A stretch of 64,000 bases of DNA from Diabrotica undecimpunctata. Its lineage: Eukaryota > Arthropoda > Insecta > Coleoptera > Chrysomelidae. The stretch lies in contig NC_092806.1 in assembly GCF_040954645.1 (NCBI RefSeq), forward strand, positions 149,014,429 to 149,078,428, written 5' to 3'. Below the pieces are notes generated by a model. That model had not been told where the DNA came from, made no database searches, and saw nothing but the letters and a program-made list of their open reading frames with translations. Below are positions 29,248 through 41,222 of the stretch, one piece after another (position 1 is the first letter of the stretch; each line of letters begins with the position of its first letter). The position numbers and the translations under genes were made by a program.

Positions 29248-30725
29248 CGCTTGTTCATAAGTATTGATATTAGTTTTTTATGTCTTACTTTATCGAAAGC
29301 TTTTTCGTAGTAAACTAAGCACAAGTGTAGATCAACGTTTACATCACGACATCGCTGAATCAATATGTTGATGGCAAATAGTCGTTCTTAAGTACCCATT
29401 CCATTTCGGAACCTGAACTGCGTCTCGCTAATATCCTTCTCTAGCCTTTTGTATATTTTCTTATGTATTACTTTCAGCAGTACTTTTAAAGTATGACTCA
29501 TGAGGCATAGTGTTCGATAATCAGAGCACTCTTTTGCTGCTTTCTTTTGTAGGGATGGTTATAAATGCTGACTTCAGCGACTCGTCTAGTATTATTCCCG
29601 TATCGTACACCGTGTTGAATAAATCTGCCATTACTTCTAAGTTATCCTCTTCCACTAATTTTAACAGTTCTACTGGTATTTCATCTAATCCAGCTGCCTT
29701 ATTGTCTTTTAGAGTTTTTGATAGCATATTTGATTTCATCTATCGTGATCTTCTGTCTCCCTAAAGGATTTAATTCTTGTATTTTCTCCATTTCACCTCT
29801 TTCATCTTGGAAAAGTTCTCTAACGTACTCTTCCCATCGTCTTATTTCCTCTGGTAAATCTGTTAGTAGTACTCCTTTTTTGTCTTTTATGTGTCCTTGC
29901 TGCCTATTTTGACCAATTCCAGTCACTTCTCTTTTTTTTGCATATTTCTCATATCATATTTTGTTTCTAGTTCATATATCTCTTTACATTGTCTCATCAA
30001 ATAGATTTCCTTAGCTGTTTTGATTTTTTCCCTAATTATTCGTTGTATTTCTTTATACTTCTGTGGATCTTTTCCTTTGTATTTCCTTCTTTCTTCCATA
30101 TGTAATGGTATTTCTTCTGTCATCCACTGTTTTTTAGCCTCTGACCTATGTTGTATCAAACTTTCTTGAGCTAATTTCAGTAATGTGTTTTTTATATTAC
30201 TACTACTACTTTTTATTTACGTCCATAATTTGTTTCTTGTCAGTTAGTGTTTTTTGCATATTAACATTCACATTATTTTTTAATTCGTTTTTTATTAATT
30301 CGTTTTTTAGCATTCTTACATTAATTTTTGGTTTTTGTTTTCTGAGTTCAATTCTCTTTAATTTTATTTTCACGTCAGCAACTAACGGATTGTGGTCTGA
30401 GTTAACATTTGCTGCAGCATAAATTATAACTGAGGATGTAGAGTTTTTATATCTACTATTTACGTGTATAAAGTCTATCTGGTTTCTGACAATGTGGTTT
30501 TTTGTATGTGAAGGAGACGTCTATGTAATTAGTCTTCTCTTCTCTTTCAGAAGCTGAAACCAAGTATGGGCAATTACCATATTTTTTTCTTGACAGAATT
30601 CTACGAGCCTTTCTCCTCTTTCGTTTCTAGTTCCTAATCCGAACTGTCAAACTATATTTTCAACTGTACCTACTCTAATTTTTGCATTAAAATCTCCTAA
30701 AATGTATCACTGATTTTCAAATAGT

Positions 30726-33700
30726 GTTGCTTATGATGAAAGCTATTCCGTATTAATAATGGTTCAGCTAGCTAGCACAAATTAACCTTCTATCGTGATT
30801 TCCATTTCTAATATGATTAAATTCTAATAGTTGACTATTACAGATAGTTTGACTGATAGATCTCACGAAAAGAATCCAAATGCTGAATTCAGTCATTGAA
30901 TATCAATTTATCTAGCAAACAGTTGAGTAAAAATATGCACTTCATTTATTTTACCATGTACAGTACGACAGACATTTATCGGTAAAAATTCTTCCATAAA
31001 ACACTTCTGGTAATTCACCGGACATAGATTGGGAGTACTACCTCAAATACGAATTCTTAACTTATCCATTCTCATTACCAGCTGCAACAATAATCAACAT
31101 TTGTCCTTTGAAAATTGGCTTCACCGCTTAGACCACTGCAACTATTATCACTTCAGTTCTTTCTTTTACGAAATTGGAATACACGCTAGTCTTATTAGTG
31201 AAAACAATCTTTATGTTTTCCTTATAAAATTGTTTAATTTTTCGGAAGTAACCTAGTCTTAAATTGTGTATATTATGCCTTTCCATTAAGATGTGAATTA
31301 TGTTTGGTTTTCTTACAGCAACATTCATATTATAAATCTCATTTTGGACAAATTTGGTATGTAATACAAAGTTTTATTACATGTAATAAAAATTACATGT
31401 AATTATGTAATAATTTTAAGAGTTGGAAGCATTTTTTTTTAAGTTTATCTACTCTAATGAAAATCTATCTGAAATATCTTCTTCTGTAGAGAACATGAAC
31501 ATATTAATAGTATATTAATTTATGAGGCGGAGAAGCATGACTTTTCTTGACGCGCCCGATATTACGCCGCGAACGAAGTGAGGCGCGTAATAGAGGGCAA
31601 GTCAAGAAAAGTCGCTTCTTTGCCGAATAAAGTATACTATTTTTTCTTCAAACGTAGCAATTTTCAACCATAAATAGTACAATTCATACGCTATTTTTAC
31701 TCGAAATTAACTGTGACAACTATCAAAGTCGTCTAGATGTTAGAAATTAAAATAATTAAGTCGTCGGTGGGATTTGCGTCTCCCTGGTTACAGTTGTTTG
31801 ACAGTTGTTTGCAATTATTAAAGACAGCTTATTGTTGTTCGCAAGCCGCCAACATCTGTAATGATTGCTGAAAGTTGTTCTCGACCATCAGTATCATCAA
31901 TAATTACCAATGCGTATCAAGAGTCGGGAACATTTTTGTACGGTTTCAATTTTGAAAATGCCTCATTAACTAATTGTACTTTTAATATTACTATAAATAA
32001 AAATGATGTTTAATTGTTGTTAATGACATTTGTATTGTTGCCTTGTGACATGTTTCATATTGTTGCCATGACAACATTTTTCCCTCCGCCGTAAAGAAAT
32101 GGGAAAATAAAACTGCTGCCGGCGGAAACATCAAACTTTGACAGGATCAAGTTAGATAAGTAATGTCATCATTATTTGACGTTTGAAGAAAAAATATTTT
32201 CCCGTATCTGTGATCCCAAATAATAATTTTTCACTAACTTTTCCATTTTAATTCCAAAATTTACGAGCTACGCTTTAAAGAAATATTTAAATAGTTGACA
32301 ACACTGCAGTGAGTTTATTGTTAGTAGGTCGATCTCTTCTGCTTGATTGTCAGAAACGAAATAAATTATGTAAAAATATTAAATTTGGTCAACGCGTAAT
32401 AAGTTACTATACTGAAATTTGTATTCAGAGTGCAGCGTTACAGAGATAGGCATGTGCCTTTTATACGTCAGAAATAACTACAATGTTGTCAAATTTTTGT
32501 CAAAATTGTACGTTATAGGTCGGCTCCTATAAAAGAACTAGTGATTTTCCCCGCCACTCCACTTAATTGTTTCTGTCTTTCTCCTATTTAAGGCTAGGAC
32601 GACAACAGAATAATATTTTAATCTTATGTATACCATTCATAACAAATAAATTACTTTTGGAGAGTCGCTGAACTTTGTGTGTAAAGTCGTCTTATGAAAT
32701 CGACCTACGCATAAAACCAGCGTAATTCTAGTTTGGCAATTTATTTTTAGGAAAGCTCGAGTTTTGTATTATATCTTTTACCTATCACCAAATTCGCAGC
32801 CAATTTTTTATAACTAAAAAAATTTCAAACGAAGTAAAAATTAAATTTTTAAAATAATAAACTTCTTGCATAAAAGGGCCGGTCCTTTTACCTCCAGATA
32901 AATATTGTCCTATCAGGCAGATAGTTATCTGAAGGATAGACATTTATTTATAAAATAAAATGTACCCATCTTTTCACGTCAAATTATGTTGCGGAGACTT
33001 ATCTTTAGTAGATGGCGTCGTTAGTTTACTGAACAAACGGTGTGATTTCTCGTCGTAGAATTTTATATAGATAGATTATAATTTGGGAAATATTTATGAA
33101 TGTAAAATGGACAAATATTGCACTTTTGTGATTTTTTTTTAATTATATAATTTTTCTGTTGGTATTTTAAAAATACAAAGTTATATTTCGGAAATCTGGT
33201 CATTTCGGTTTTACACCTTTCGTATTGGTTTAATTATATTATACATATTTTCCTGTAAGTGATTTCCCTTCTTCAATCACACGATTTATACAATTTTTTT
33301 TAGCAGCTACGGGTAACATTTTCAAAAAGTTGAATAAAACTTTTATTCATCTTGTAATTTAATTATTTTATTCCGCTAAATTTGTTAAAACTGATTTTGT
33401 TCAAATATAGAAATTAATTACAAAAACAAAAATAAAATAAACTTAATATACCTAAACGAAATTGCTGGCATAACCTCAAGTAGAAATGAAAATATAGCGT
33501 GCTACGCACGCCACTGATGTGACAAAAAAATAGACTGAATGTTACCTGTTTAACATTAAAATATCGAGTATAACTATATTCACATTAATCGCTTGTCAAA
33601 TTAACGTCGGACATTGTGCCAATAAGGTGACGTCAGTTCCGTCATTGATCACCTACATGTAAAAATGTCAAAATGTCAAAAGATTAATAATGATTAGAGA

Positions 33701-34290
33701 AAAAATTTTATTAATAAAGTTATATGTTTTACAATAAATTATAAGATTTTCCTTAACCTGTATTTTGGAGTTGTCTTTAAACAAATTTTTCAATTTGTAT
33801 ATGCAGGAAAATGAAAAGTATAAATTTTACAAATGCAAGGAGAGATGGGGTCAAATGTAAACTATCAAATAGAGACGCGTATTGCACATTTGCAAGAAAA
33901 TGGGAATAAGGTCAGCTATACAGTCGCGGTATTATAGCACGTTTATGAGAATTTCATAGAAATTTGTAGGATGTAAATTTCCAATAACAGGATATGAGAA
34001 ACTTGGATGAAAGTACTGTAAAACAACGTTATGAAGAACGAATAGTTTGGATCAAATTTAGAAGTTTTATTATGTTGGTAGAATTTGTGAGGGAATAGTA
34101 TCTCTTATTATTTCGGACTATTAGTCTGAAAACGTTCTATGATGTGGCTCGAAAGGGTCTTTTAATTATATCAATTTTTCAAAGGATTTTTAAACAAAAC
34201 TTTAATAAAGTATTTTGTTCAGAAGGCGCTAAAAATATATGTACTTCTAGTTAAATTATTACATATTTAACTGGTTTTAAATCTCTTGCT
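30726..34290. other. AT-rich stretch without recognised genes
   Basis: No protein family seen. It contains a hairpin-rich block at about 31510-32200, described separately. Confidence 0.4.
31537..31615. repeat. Long imperfect hairpin
   Basis: Arms gacttttcttgac (about 31541) and gtcaagaaaagtc (about 31600) are reverse complements. Inside them attacgcc and gcgtaat pair as a second stem. Nearby, attttttcttcaaacgt (31639-31655) is matched in inverted orientation at 32179-32195. This may be part of a fold-back non-autonomous element. Confidence 0.6.
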
Positions 34291-34299
34291 ATAAGGACC

Positions 34300-34530
34300 A
34301 TTCTCTCTCTCTCTCTGCAATTCTTGTAATATGCTGGTTCCATTCTGATCTTCTTACTCAACGTAATATGTCTTGTATGTTAAAGAGATTTCTTCTATTT
34401 GGTCGTTGGGTATTCTATCTCTCATTGTTTTCTCAGTCATTGACCTCAACGTTCTCATTTCTGATGTTCCTAGTATTCTCTTAGGTTCCGCTGTATCAGC
34501 TCTTGTTTCTATCGCGTAAGTTATTATAGA
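34300..34530 (-). pseudogene. RTE LINE fragment
   Basis: The minus strand reads IETRADTAEPKRILGTSEMR, TLRSMTEKTMRDRIPNDQIE, matching the E.R.D......L...EM..LR.I...T..DRIRN..I segment of RTE-type ORF2 C-termini. It is short, ends in a ct-rich run on the left, and is a relic. Confidence 0.55.
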
Positions 34531-35249
34531 AAAAAATTATAAAAATAAACAAAAAAAAAATCGACGTAAAAGACGAGAAGCAAGTCATCAAGTCATACAG
34601 TATCATGAAATTAAAGAACTCGAAAATAGATACGACACGTTTAACATGTATATAAAAGTGACAATATCACAGATAGAATAATCTGCATTCCAAAAACGCT
34701 AATCTAATCGCCGTTCCCATCGTATGGCTACTAACAGCAAAAGTACTTCCTTTTCGAGACGGGTGCTTCTGATTTCTCCTTCTATAAAATAAAACTCCGC
34801 CCATCTTTGGCTTTCCATCGCTCTACTAGCAGCATACTGCCACTATCCACTTTCAGCGGATACTGCTCTTTTCCCTAAATCTCCTGCAAAAAAGGGGAGA
34901 CTCTTTCTTGAAGAGGCACACCTACTAAATGACGTTCATAACGTTCAAGATTCGATGCTACATGATGAACACGGTAAATTAATATTTTAAGAAAAGGATA
35001 AACTTAAAGAGTGCGCACATTACGAACCTGTTCGAAGACGATACGACCTTCACAAATTAATTCAGTCATTAATAGCCTTGTCTCCAGATCAATACGCCTT
35101 TGTGATGATGCAAGTAGATCCGCTGAGCTCTCCGGTTTAAAACAGAACTTTGTCCTAAACTGTTACTATGAGAATCACATCAACAGGAGCATCCACAGAT
35201 ATCAATCTCCCACTCAATCTCAACTTAATGACTCAGAACCTCATTATAC

Positions 35250-35490
35250 GAAAGCTTTTCTTCCTTACATTAAAGGTGTCACGTAAAAAATCGACAAAAT
35301 TCTTAAATCAAGAGGGATAAAAGCACTATGTCCCCTTCAACAAAAACTTTTATCTCCTGGCCGATCAATCAAAGACAACATTTTAAATGAACAACAATGA
35401 AATTCCTTGTGCAGACTTTCTCCGATCTTATATAAGCCAAACAAATCGTAGAATCCAAAATAGGATTTATGAACATTCCATTTCAGGTAA
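35250..35490 (+). pseudogene. Penelope-like fragment, start of GIY-YIG domain
   Basis: The plus strand reads FLPYIKGVT, a stop, KIDKILKSRGIKALCPLQQK, RSIKDNILNE and, after a shift, EIPCADFLRSYISQTNRRIQ, NRIYEHSISGK. The LPY..G....I...L......I....P..K, then IPC.......Y.GQTNR.I..R..EH pattern is Penelope-type. The GIY-YIG glycine reads S here (YISQTNR). It joins an RTE copy at about 35495. Confidence 0.65.
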
Positions 35491-35494
35491 AAGA

Positions 35495-37890
35495 AATAAA
35501 AGGGGAGAAAGACTGGTTCAGTTTCCACACTACCAAAACAAGCCTATCGCACATACATTCGTTAAGAAAAAATTGAACACAAAATGGACTTGGTTAGCAC
35601 CAAATGGAACCACTAAGAACAAAATTGACTTCGTTCTAACTAATACAATTACTACAATAAAATATGTCAGTGTAAAAAATTAATTTTAAACAGGCAGCGG
35701 CGATAGACTCTTCAGAGAAAAAATTGTTCTAAATCTGAAACCAGAAAGAATAAAATTAATCACACAATCAACAGTAACCGGTGTACATATTCACAATCTA
35801 AAATAAAACTCAGATCACTACCAAATAACAATTATTAGAGGATTACGTGACCAAATCGACAGCTATCAGTTAATGAAAATCATCCTTGATAGTGCCAAAG
35901 AAATCGGAGACCCGCAACTACAAAATAAACATAGTAAACTGTCTGATGAGACCAAAATAATGCCTAAACAAAGAAGAGAAATGGAAGTAAGCAGCAACAT
36001 ACAGAGAATACAATACACAGAACTTTGTAAGATAATAAGAAAAAGTATTAAGGAAGACATATCAGAAAAACTATAAGAAAACAGGAAAATCATTAATCAT
36101 TGGAAACAAGCAAATCGTTGCCCTAACATACGAAAACACCAGAATTACAGACGGAAATAAAATAATACAACTCGTGACTAAATTCTACAGAAATCTATAC
36201 AGAGCCTTTGAAACGCTTAAAAAGTGTGAAGCTACTTAATCTCTGAATCAATCAGTACCTAAGAAGATGTACGAGAAGTCCTTACGGAAGAAGTAAAATC
36301 GACAATTACAAAAATAAAAAGTGGTGAAGTAGCTGGAATAGATGGCATAACAATAGAACTGCTTAAATACGCTGGTAAAAACCTGGAAAATCTTAACAGG
36401 CATATTAACAAACTGCTTAAGATTAAGATATATACCAGACCACTAGAATACAGGAAGCATAATTCTCATTCGTAAGAAATGTAGCAAAGGGAAAATCAAA
36501 AACTATATATTTTTAAGTCTAATATCAATCAAATACAAGATATTACAAAGATTATCAACAACAGATTAACAAATCCATTGGATGCTGCACAGCCAAAAGA
36601 GCAAGATGACTTCAGAAGCGGATTTAGTATCCTGGATCATATCCATACGATTCGAGAACTAATGAGTAGAGCTAAAGAATATGAAATACCGCTAGCATTA
36701 ACCTTCATGCTTTGACCAACCAAGACATTGACAAACCGTACATAGACTTTAGCAAATATATACAGACCAGCAAAAGCTAAGGTAAAAATTTATGAAAACA
36801 CTTTAGAATTTTTTAATACCAGAGGCGTCCGACAAGGAGACGCAATATCACCAAAGCTCTTTACTGCAACTCTAGAAAATATATCCAACAAAATAAACTG
36901 GTCGAACAAAGGCCTATCCGTTGCTGAAGAATACCTCAGCCATCTAAGATTTGCAAACGATATAGTTCTGATTGCTAATAATCTTTTAGAATTACAAGAA
37001 CTTATAAGCCACTTTATAGAAAGCTATGGGTTGCTGCAATTAATTCTACAATGAAAAGTAGAAGGAAAACGAGGACCAGAAAGGCGAAGGATTTCCTGGC
37101 TGAAAAATCTAACGTGGTTTAACAAGACCGCCACAAATCTTTTCAGAGCAGACGTTTGCAAAAAACAGATTGCCATGATGATAGGCACTACAAGAAGAAT
37201 AATAAGACCGATATGCAGCTAGCAATGAAGTGGGTCTGAAAATGAACTTGAAAAAAAAACAAACACCATGTACAACGAGTTAATGGATGTCCAGGATGTA
37301 ATAATAAACAAGACTGCACTTGAGACAGTAGACGATTATGTATACCTGGGACAACTAGTACATAAATCTGGCTCCTTACTCCCAGAAATCGACAGAAAAA
37401 TAAAACTGGCCTGGGCAGCTTATTTTGGTAGAGATGCAGTTATATTCAAATCGAAGATGATACTTCACCTAAAGAAAAAAACATTTGATCAGTGTATATT
37501 ACCAATCGTGACATACGGCTGCAAAACTTGGACACTAAAGAAAAAGATAAGAGCGAATCTCAAAGGTCAATGGAGCGATATATGCTAGATATAACAAAGA
37601 GGGATCGAAAAAGAATAGAATATATCGTACAGAATACCAAGGTCACTGATGTAATCCACAGAATGAATATTTTAAAATGGCAGTGGGCGGGACATTTAGC
37701 GAGAAGACCTGACAATAGATGTTGCACGAGGGTTACACTGTGTCAAGAGACCACGAAGGCGTCCAAATTTAAGATGGGACTATAACATCGGGAAAGAAGC
37801 CGGGACAATATGGCAAAGTAAAGCAAATATTAGACAATCATGGACAGAAATGAAGAACGACTATGTAAGGAAGGCTGCTATATAAAGAGT
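35495..37890 (+). mobile_element. Degenerate RTE LINE with an inserted piece of another RTE
   Basis: Plus-strand pieces in order: KRNKRGERLVQF, KKLNTKWTWLAPNGTTKNKI (endonuclease end), KIKSGEVAGIDGITIELLKY (RT start, about 36310), RGVRQGDAISPKLFTATLEN, LSHLRFANDIVLIANN (YADD decayed to FAND), KMNLKKKQTP, DDYVYLGQLVHKSGSLLPEI and LKWQWAGHLARRPDNR near 37680. Frameshifts and stops are frequent. At about 37035-37205 a foreign RTE terminus (EGKRGPERRRISWLKNLTWF) interrupts the frame. Confidence 0.7.
37268..37785 (+). pseudogene. RTE ORF2 C-terminal pieces
   Basis: Two overlapping frames (37268-37588 and 37492-37785) give DVQDVIINKTALETVDDYVY, QCILPIVTYGCKTWTLKKK, then SMERYMLDITKRDRKRIEYI and VTDVIHRMNILKWQWAGHLA. 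The order equals that of 21023-21685, so both belong to related RTE families. Confidence 0.65.
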
Positions 37891-38013
37891 TTGGATTTGG
37901 ATATCAAATATTGCATTGCAAATTACTCGACTATTATCAAATTGTTGAATAGAAATTATCCTCTAAATCTTTAAAGAATATGTTTTGTTTGAGTACTTTA
38001 ATTTAGATGTTTG

Positions 38014-39078
38014 GGAAGTCATAAAACTGACAAATTCGGTAATTTATTAAATCATTTCATTGATTCCTCAGACTTAATACTACTTAATAATGGAAAATCG
38101 ACCAGATTTAACTCTTACAACGGCTCATTTTCCGCCATAGACTTGACATTATGTAGCCAATCATTGTCAACTTATCTCTTATGGAATACTTTAGAATCAC
38201 TACACGACAGTGATCATTTCCCCATTCATGTAACACTTAATAAATCTCAATCTCCTAAATTCCCAATATATCAATCTTGGAAAATAAAGAATGCAAACTG
38301 GAACTCCTATCAGATCGACATCCAAATGAAAATTGAAAATTTCCAATTAAGCAGTGACATAAACTCTGACATTAGATCCTTAAATATTATCATAACAGAA
38401 GCTGCCTTAACTAATATCGGTAAAACTAAACTCTGTAATAGACAACCAGTGCTTTGGTGGACCAGCGAAATCGCACTAGCTCTATCTATAACAAAACGTG
38501 CGTTTAATAAACTTAAAAAGCATAATACGGAAGAAAATTTACTTAATTTTAAAAAACTTAGAGCAAGATCGAGATATCTCATAAAAAAAAGTAAAAGAAA
38601 TACATGGGAAAATTATGTTTCTTCTATAAATTCATCGACCCCTTCAGCTGTCATTTGGTCTAAAATTCGTAAACTCAAAGGTTCCAACTCTTTTAGACAA
38701 ATAAACTCCTTAACTCATGGTCAAACACTAATTACTTGTCACAAAGCTATTGCAGAAACATTTGCTGATATTTATCAACAAAATTCTAGCAATAATGATA
38801 TACCTCAGGAAATGTTAACGCAGAAGGAAACTATAGAATCCTCTATTATCACCATAAACAATACCAATGATCCTTTAAACATGGCTATAACTCTTCAAGA
38901 ATTAGAATTTGCTATTTCTGATTTAAAAAACGCCTCGGCTGGACCAGATGACATACCACCAATATTTATAAAAAACTTGCCATTTACAGCTGAACTAGTT
39001 TTACTAGATTTATTTAATACTTGTTTTCTAAAACATAAATTTCCTGATCTTTGGTCCCAGGCTGTAATATCCCCATAA
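38014..39078 (+). pseudogene. I-type LINE endonuclease end and RT start
   Basis: The frame begins GSHKTDKFGNLLNHFIDSSD, contains SFSAIDLTLC and HDSDHFPIHVTL (the SDH motif of AP endonucleases at about residue 68), a linker with WWTSEIALALSITKRAF, and the RT start LEFAISDLKNASAGPDDIPP. It ends LWSQAVISP at a stop. The following bases still read IIKPNKPKDKPTSYRPISLT in another frame before the deletion. Confidence 0.75.
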
Positions 39079-39211
39079 TTCCCATCATCAAGCCCAACAA
39101 ACCTAAAGATAAGCCCACTTCTTACCGCCCCATCTCGCTAACAACCAAAAACTGATTGCTATTTTTTTTGACATAAGCCAAGCTTTTGAGAGAACTTGGA
39201 GACACTGCATT

Positions 39212-39616
39212 TTGAAAAATCTAAGCGATAACGGGATTCAAGGTAACATACTAGCATTTGTAAACAATTTTTTAAATAATCGATCAATAGAAATTAGAAT
39301 AAATGGCCTTAAAAGCTCAACAAGAACATTAGATAATGGAATTCCTCAAGGTTCTATTATAAGTCCAACATTATTCTTAATAGCTATTAATAGTGTTATT
39401 CATGAAATTAGAGCACCGATTAAAGCCAGTCTTTATGCTGACAACATCGTTGTTTATACTAAATCAAACAATATAAAATCGGCAACTAAAATTTTACAAA
39501 ATTTTTTAACACGGATTGAAAATTGGACGTTAAAAACTGGGTTTAACTTCTCTACAGAAAAAACACACTACATAATTTTTAATAAAAACAGATCTCGGTA
39601 TTCAGTTATTACCTAA
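39212..39616 (+). pseudogene. I-type LINE reverse transcriptase palm
   Basis: Reads NLSDNGIQGNILAFVNNFLN, LDNGIPQGSIISPTLFLIAI and LYADNIVVYTK. The catalytic YADD is YADN here, so the second aspartate is lost. Motif A (FDISQAFERTWRHC) lies just upstream in the same stretch, after the deletion. Confidence 0.75.
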
Positions 39617-39696
39617 CTTTAAATAATTTAGCATTAAAACAATCAGAAGAAGTTAATTTTCTAGGTTTAACTTTTACCAGAACCTTAAATTAGAAC

Positions 39697-41112
39697 TTGC
39701 ATATCAATAATCTACAACATTCCTGCCAATCTAGCTTAAATATACTCAAAATTATGTATAATAAAGTTTGGGGCGCAGATACTAAAATATTAATAAACTT
39801 ATATAAATCACTCACTAGGAGTAAACTAGATTTTGGTTGCATTTGTTATAACTCTGCAAGCAAAACTACCTTAAAAAGGCTTAACGGTATTCAATCTGCA
39901 GCTTTGAGATTAGCACTTGGTGCATTTAGAACTAGTCCCACTAGTAGTTTACAAGTTCTAGCTAAAGAGCCACCTCTAAACATAAGGCGACAACAATTAT
40001 CACTAAACTGTATTGCCAAAATTTCAATTCAAAAACAACATCCTCTTTTCTCTCAAATTTTCCACCCTGGCATCTTCTCTTTTAAAAAGGCAACAAACTG
40101 TATTCCTCTAATAGAAAGAATAAAAGTCACAAATTTTAACATGGATCAACTTAGTCTATTGCTACATACAAATGCAATCTCTCCTCCATGGACAACCCGC
40201 CCACTTACCATTGACCTAACACTAAGAAAGTATCCCAAATCATATACAAACTTCTCGATAATTAAACATCTTTTTGCAGAAATCATATCAAATTACCCCA
40301 ACTACTTACAAATCTTTACCGACGCCTCTAAAACCCAAGATAGACATGCTGCTGCTTACTATTCTGATGAAGAAAACTCCTACAGCATACACTTACCTAC
40401 AAATTGTAGTATACTCACAGGTGAAACCACAGCTATATTAAAAGCCTTAACTTTTTTCAAAACGGGTAACAATATGAAGTGCGTCATCATTACAGATTCA
40501 CTTAATGCGTTATTGAAATTAAAGCAAATTTATACAACAAATCCCATTATACAAGCAATAAAAAATGAATTAGAAACACTTCATTCCATGGGAAAGGACG
40601 TAGTTTTCATTTGGGTACCATCGCATACTGGAATCTGGGAAAATGAAAAAGCAGATCAACTAGTAACTACAAGCCGTATCAACTTAGAAGATACTACAAA
40701 AATGACAAAATATCCTTATTGTGACATGAAATATCTGATTAAAGATCATTGCAGTAACATTTGGCAAAATTACTGGGAAAATTCAGTAACCAAATTAAAC
40801 CCAATATGCCCAATGGTGAACAGCTCTTTGAATAACCCCACAAGTAGACGAGATCAAGTAATTATAAACCGTTTAAGAATTGGTCATACTGCTGTCACAC
40901 ACAAATTTTTAATCAATAAAGATCCACCGCCAATTTGCAATAACTGCTCCACTTCATTGACAGTGAAACACTTCCTACTTGAATGCCCATGTTACCAAAA
41001 TCAAAGAAGAATGCATGGAATTCCAGACGACCTCAAATCCATCTTGACAGATAAAAATTTAAATGTATTAAGTTATTTAAAAGATATTATAAAATTGTAT
41101 AATACTATTTAA
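39697..41112 (+). CDS. I-type LINE RT thumb, RNase H and C-terminal knuckle
   Basis: A 471-residue open frame. Residues 1-150 are the RT thumb (NKVWGADTKILINLYKSLTR, SKLDFGCICYNSASKTTLKR). Residues about 205-330 are an RNase H domain: IFTDASKTQDRHAAAYYSDE, LTGETTAILKAL, VIITDSLNALLKL and FIWVPSHTGIWENEKADQL, which supply D, E, D and the final HTG...E..D. The C-terminus carries C..C....T.KH.L.EC (PPICNNCSTSLTVKHFLLEC). The frame is intact although the rest of the element is not. Confidence 0.75.
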   Translation: MHINNLQHSCQSSLNILKIMYNKVWGADTKILINLYKSLTRSKLDFGCICYNSASKTTLKRLNGIQSAALRLALGAFRTSPTSSLQVLAKEPPLNIRRQQLSLNCIAKISIQKQHPLFSQIFHPGIFSFKKATNCIPLIERIKVTNFNMDQLSLLLHTNAISPPWTTRPLTIDLTLRKYPKSYTNFSIIKHLFAEIISNYPNYLQIFTDASKTQDRHAAAYYSDEENSYSIHLPTNCSILTGETTAILKALTFFKTGNNMKCVIITDSLNALLKLKQIYTTNPIIQAIKNELETLHSMGKDVVFIWVPSHTGIWENEKADQLVTTSRINLEDTTKMTKYPYCDMKYLIKDHCSNIWQNYWENSVTKLNPICPMVNSSLNNPTSRRDQVIINRLRIGHTAVTHKFLINKDPPPICNNCSTSLTVKHFLLECPCYQNQRRMHGIPDDLKSILTDKNLNVLSYLKDIIKLYNTI

Positions 41113-41222
41113 TGTACATAATCGTATTAAAACTATTGTGTTTGTCATCCCACTAATAACCCTGCGTGGTTGATGTGGTATAAGTGTTTTAAATAAAAAA
41201 AAAAAAAAAATTTTGATGTTTG

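Larger units (their letters stand above)
27625..30725 (-). mobile_element. RTE LINE 'A', split by a second RTE LINE
   Basis: The minus strand gives, from right to left: endonuclease (ILGDFNAKIRVGTVENIVWQ, LGTRNERGERLVEFCQEKNM, NVNSDHNPLVADVKIKLKRI), linker (30159-29923), RT start (29926-29521: KDNKAAGLDEIPVELLKLVE), then VYYEKAFDKVRHK up to 29260. After the second RTE (28020-29247) it resumes exactly, MNKRIDSKMINIVQILYWN (28007 leftward). A deletion follows, and the C-terminus is at 27942-27633 (RKLEYVGHVMRGPKYEI, RRQNSWLKNLRDWYQ). Many frameshifts are present. Confidence 0.8.
38014..41210 (+). mobile_element. 5'-truncated I-type LINE, 12-bp target duplication
   Basis: TTTAGATGTTTG (38002-38013) and TTTTGATGTTTG (41211-41222) flank the copy with one mismatch. 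It starts in the endonuclease, runs through RT and RNase H, and ends ggttgatgtgg...ttttaaata plus an A tail. The same 3' end occurs in the I-type LINE at 55399-60560, so the two are related. An internal deletion at about 39135-39150 and frameshifts inactivate it. Confidence 0.85.
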
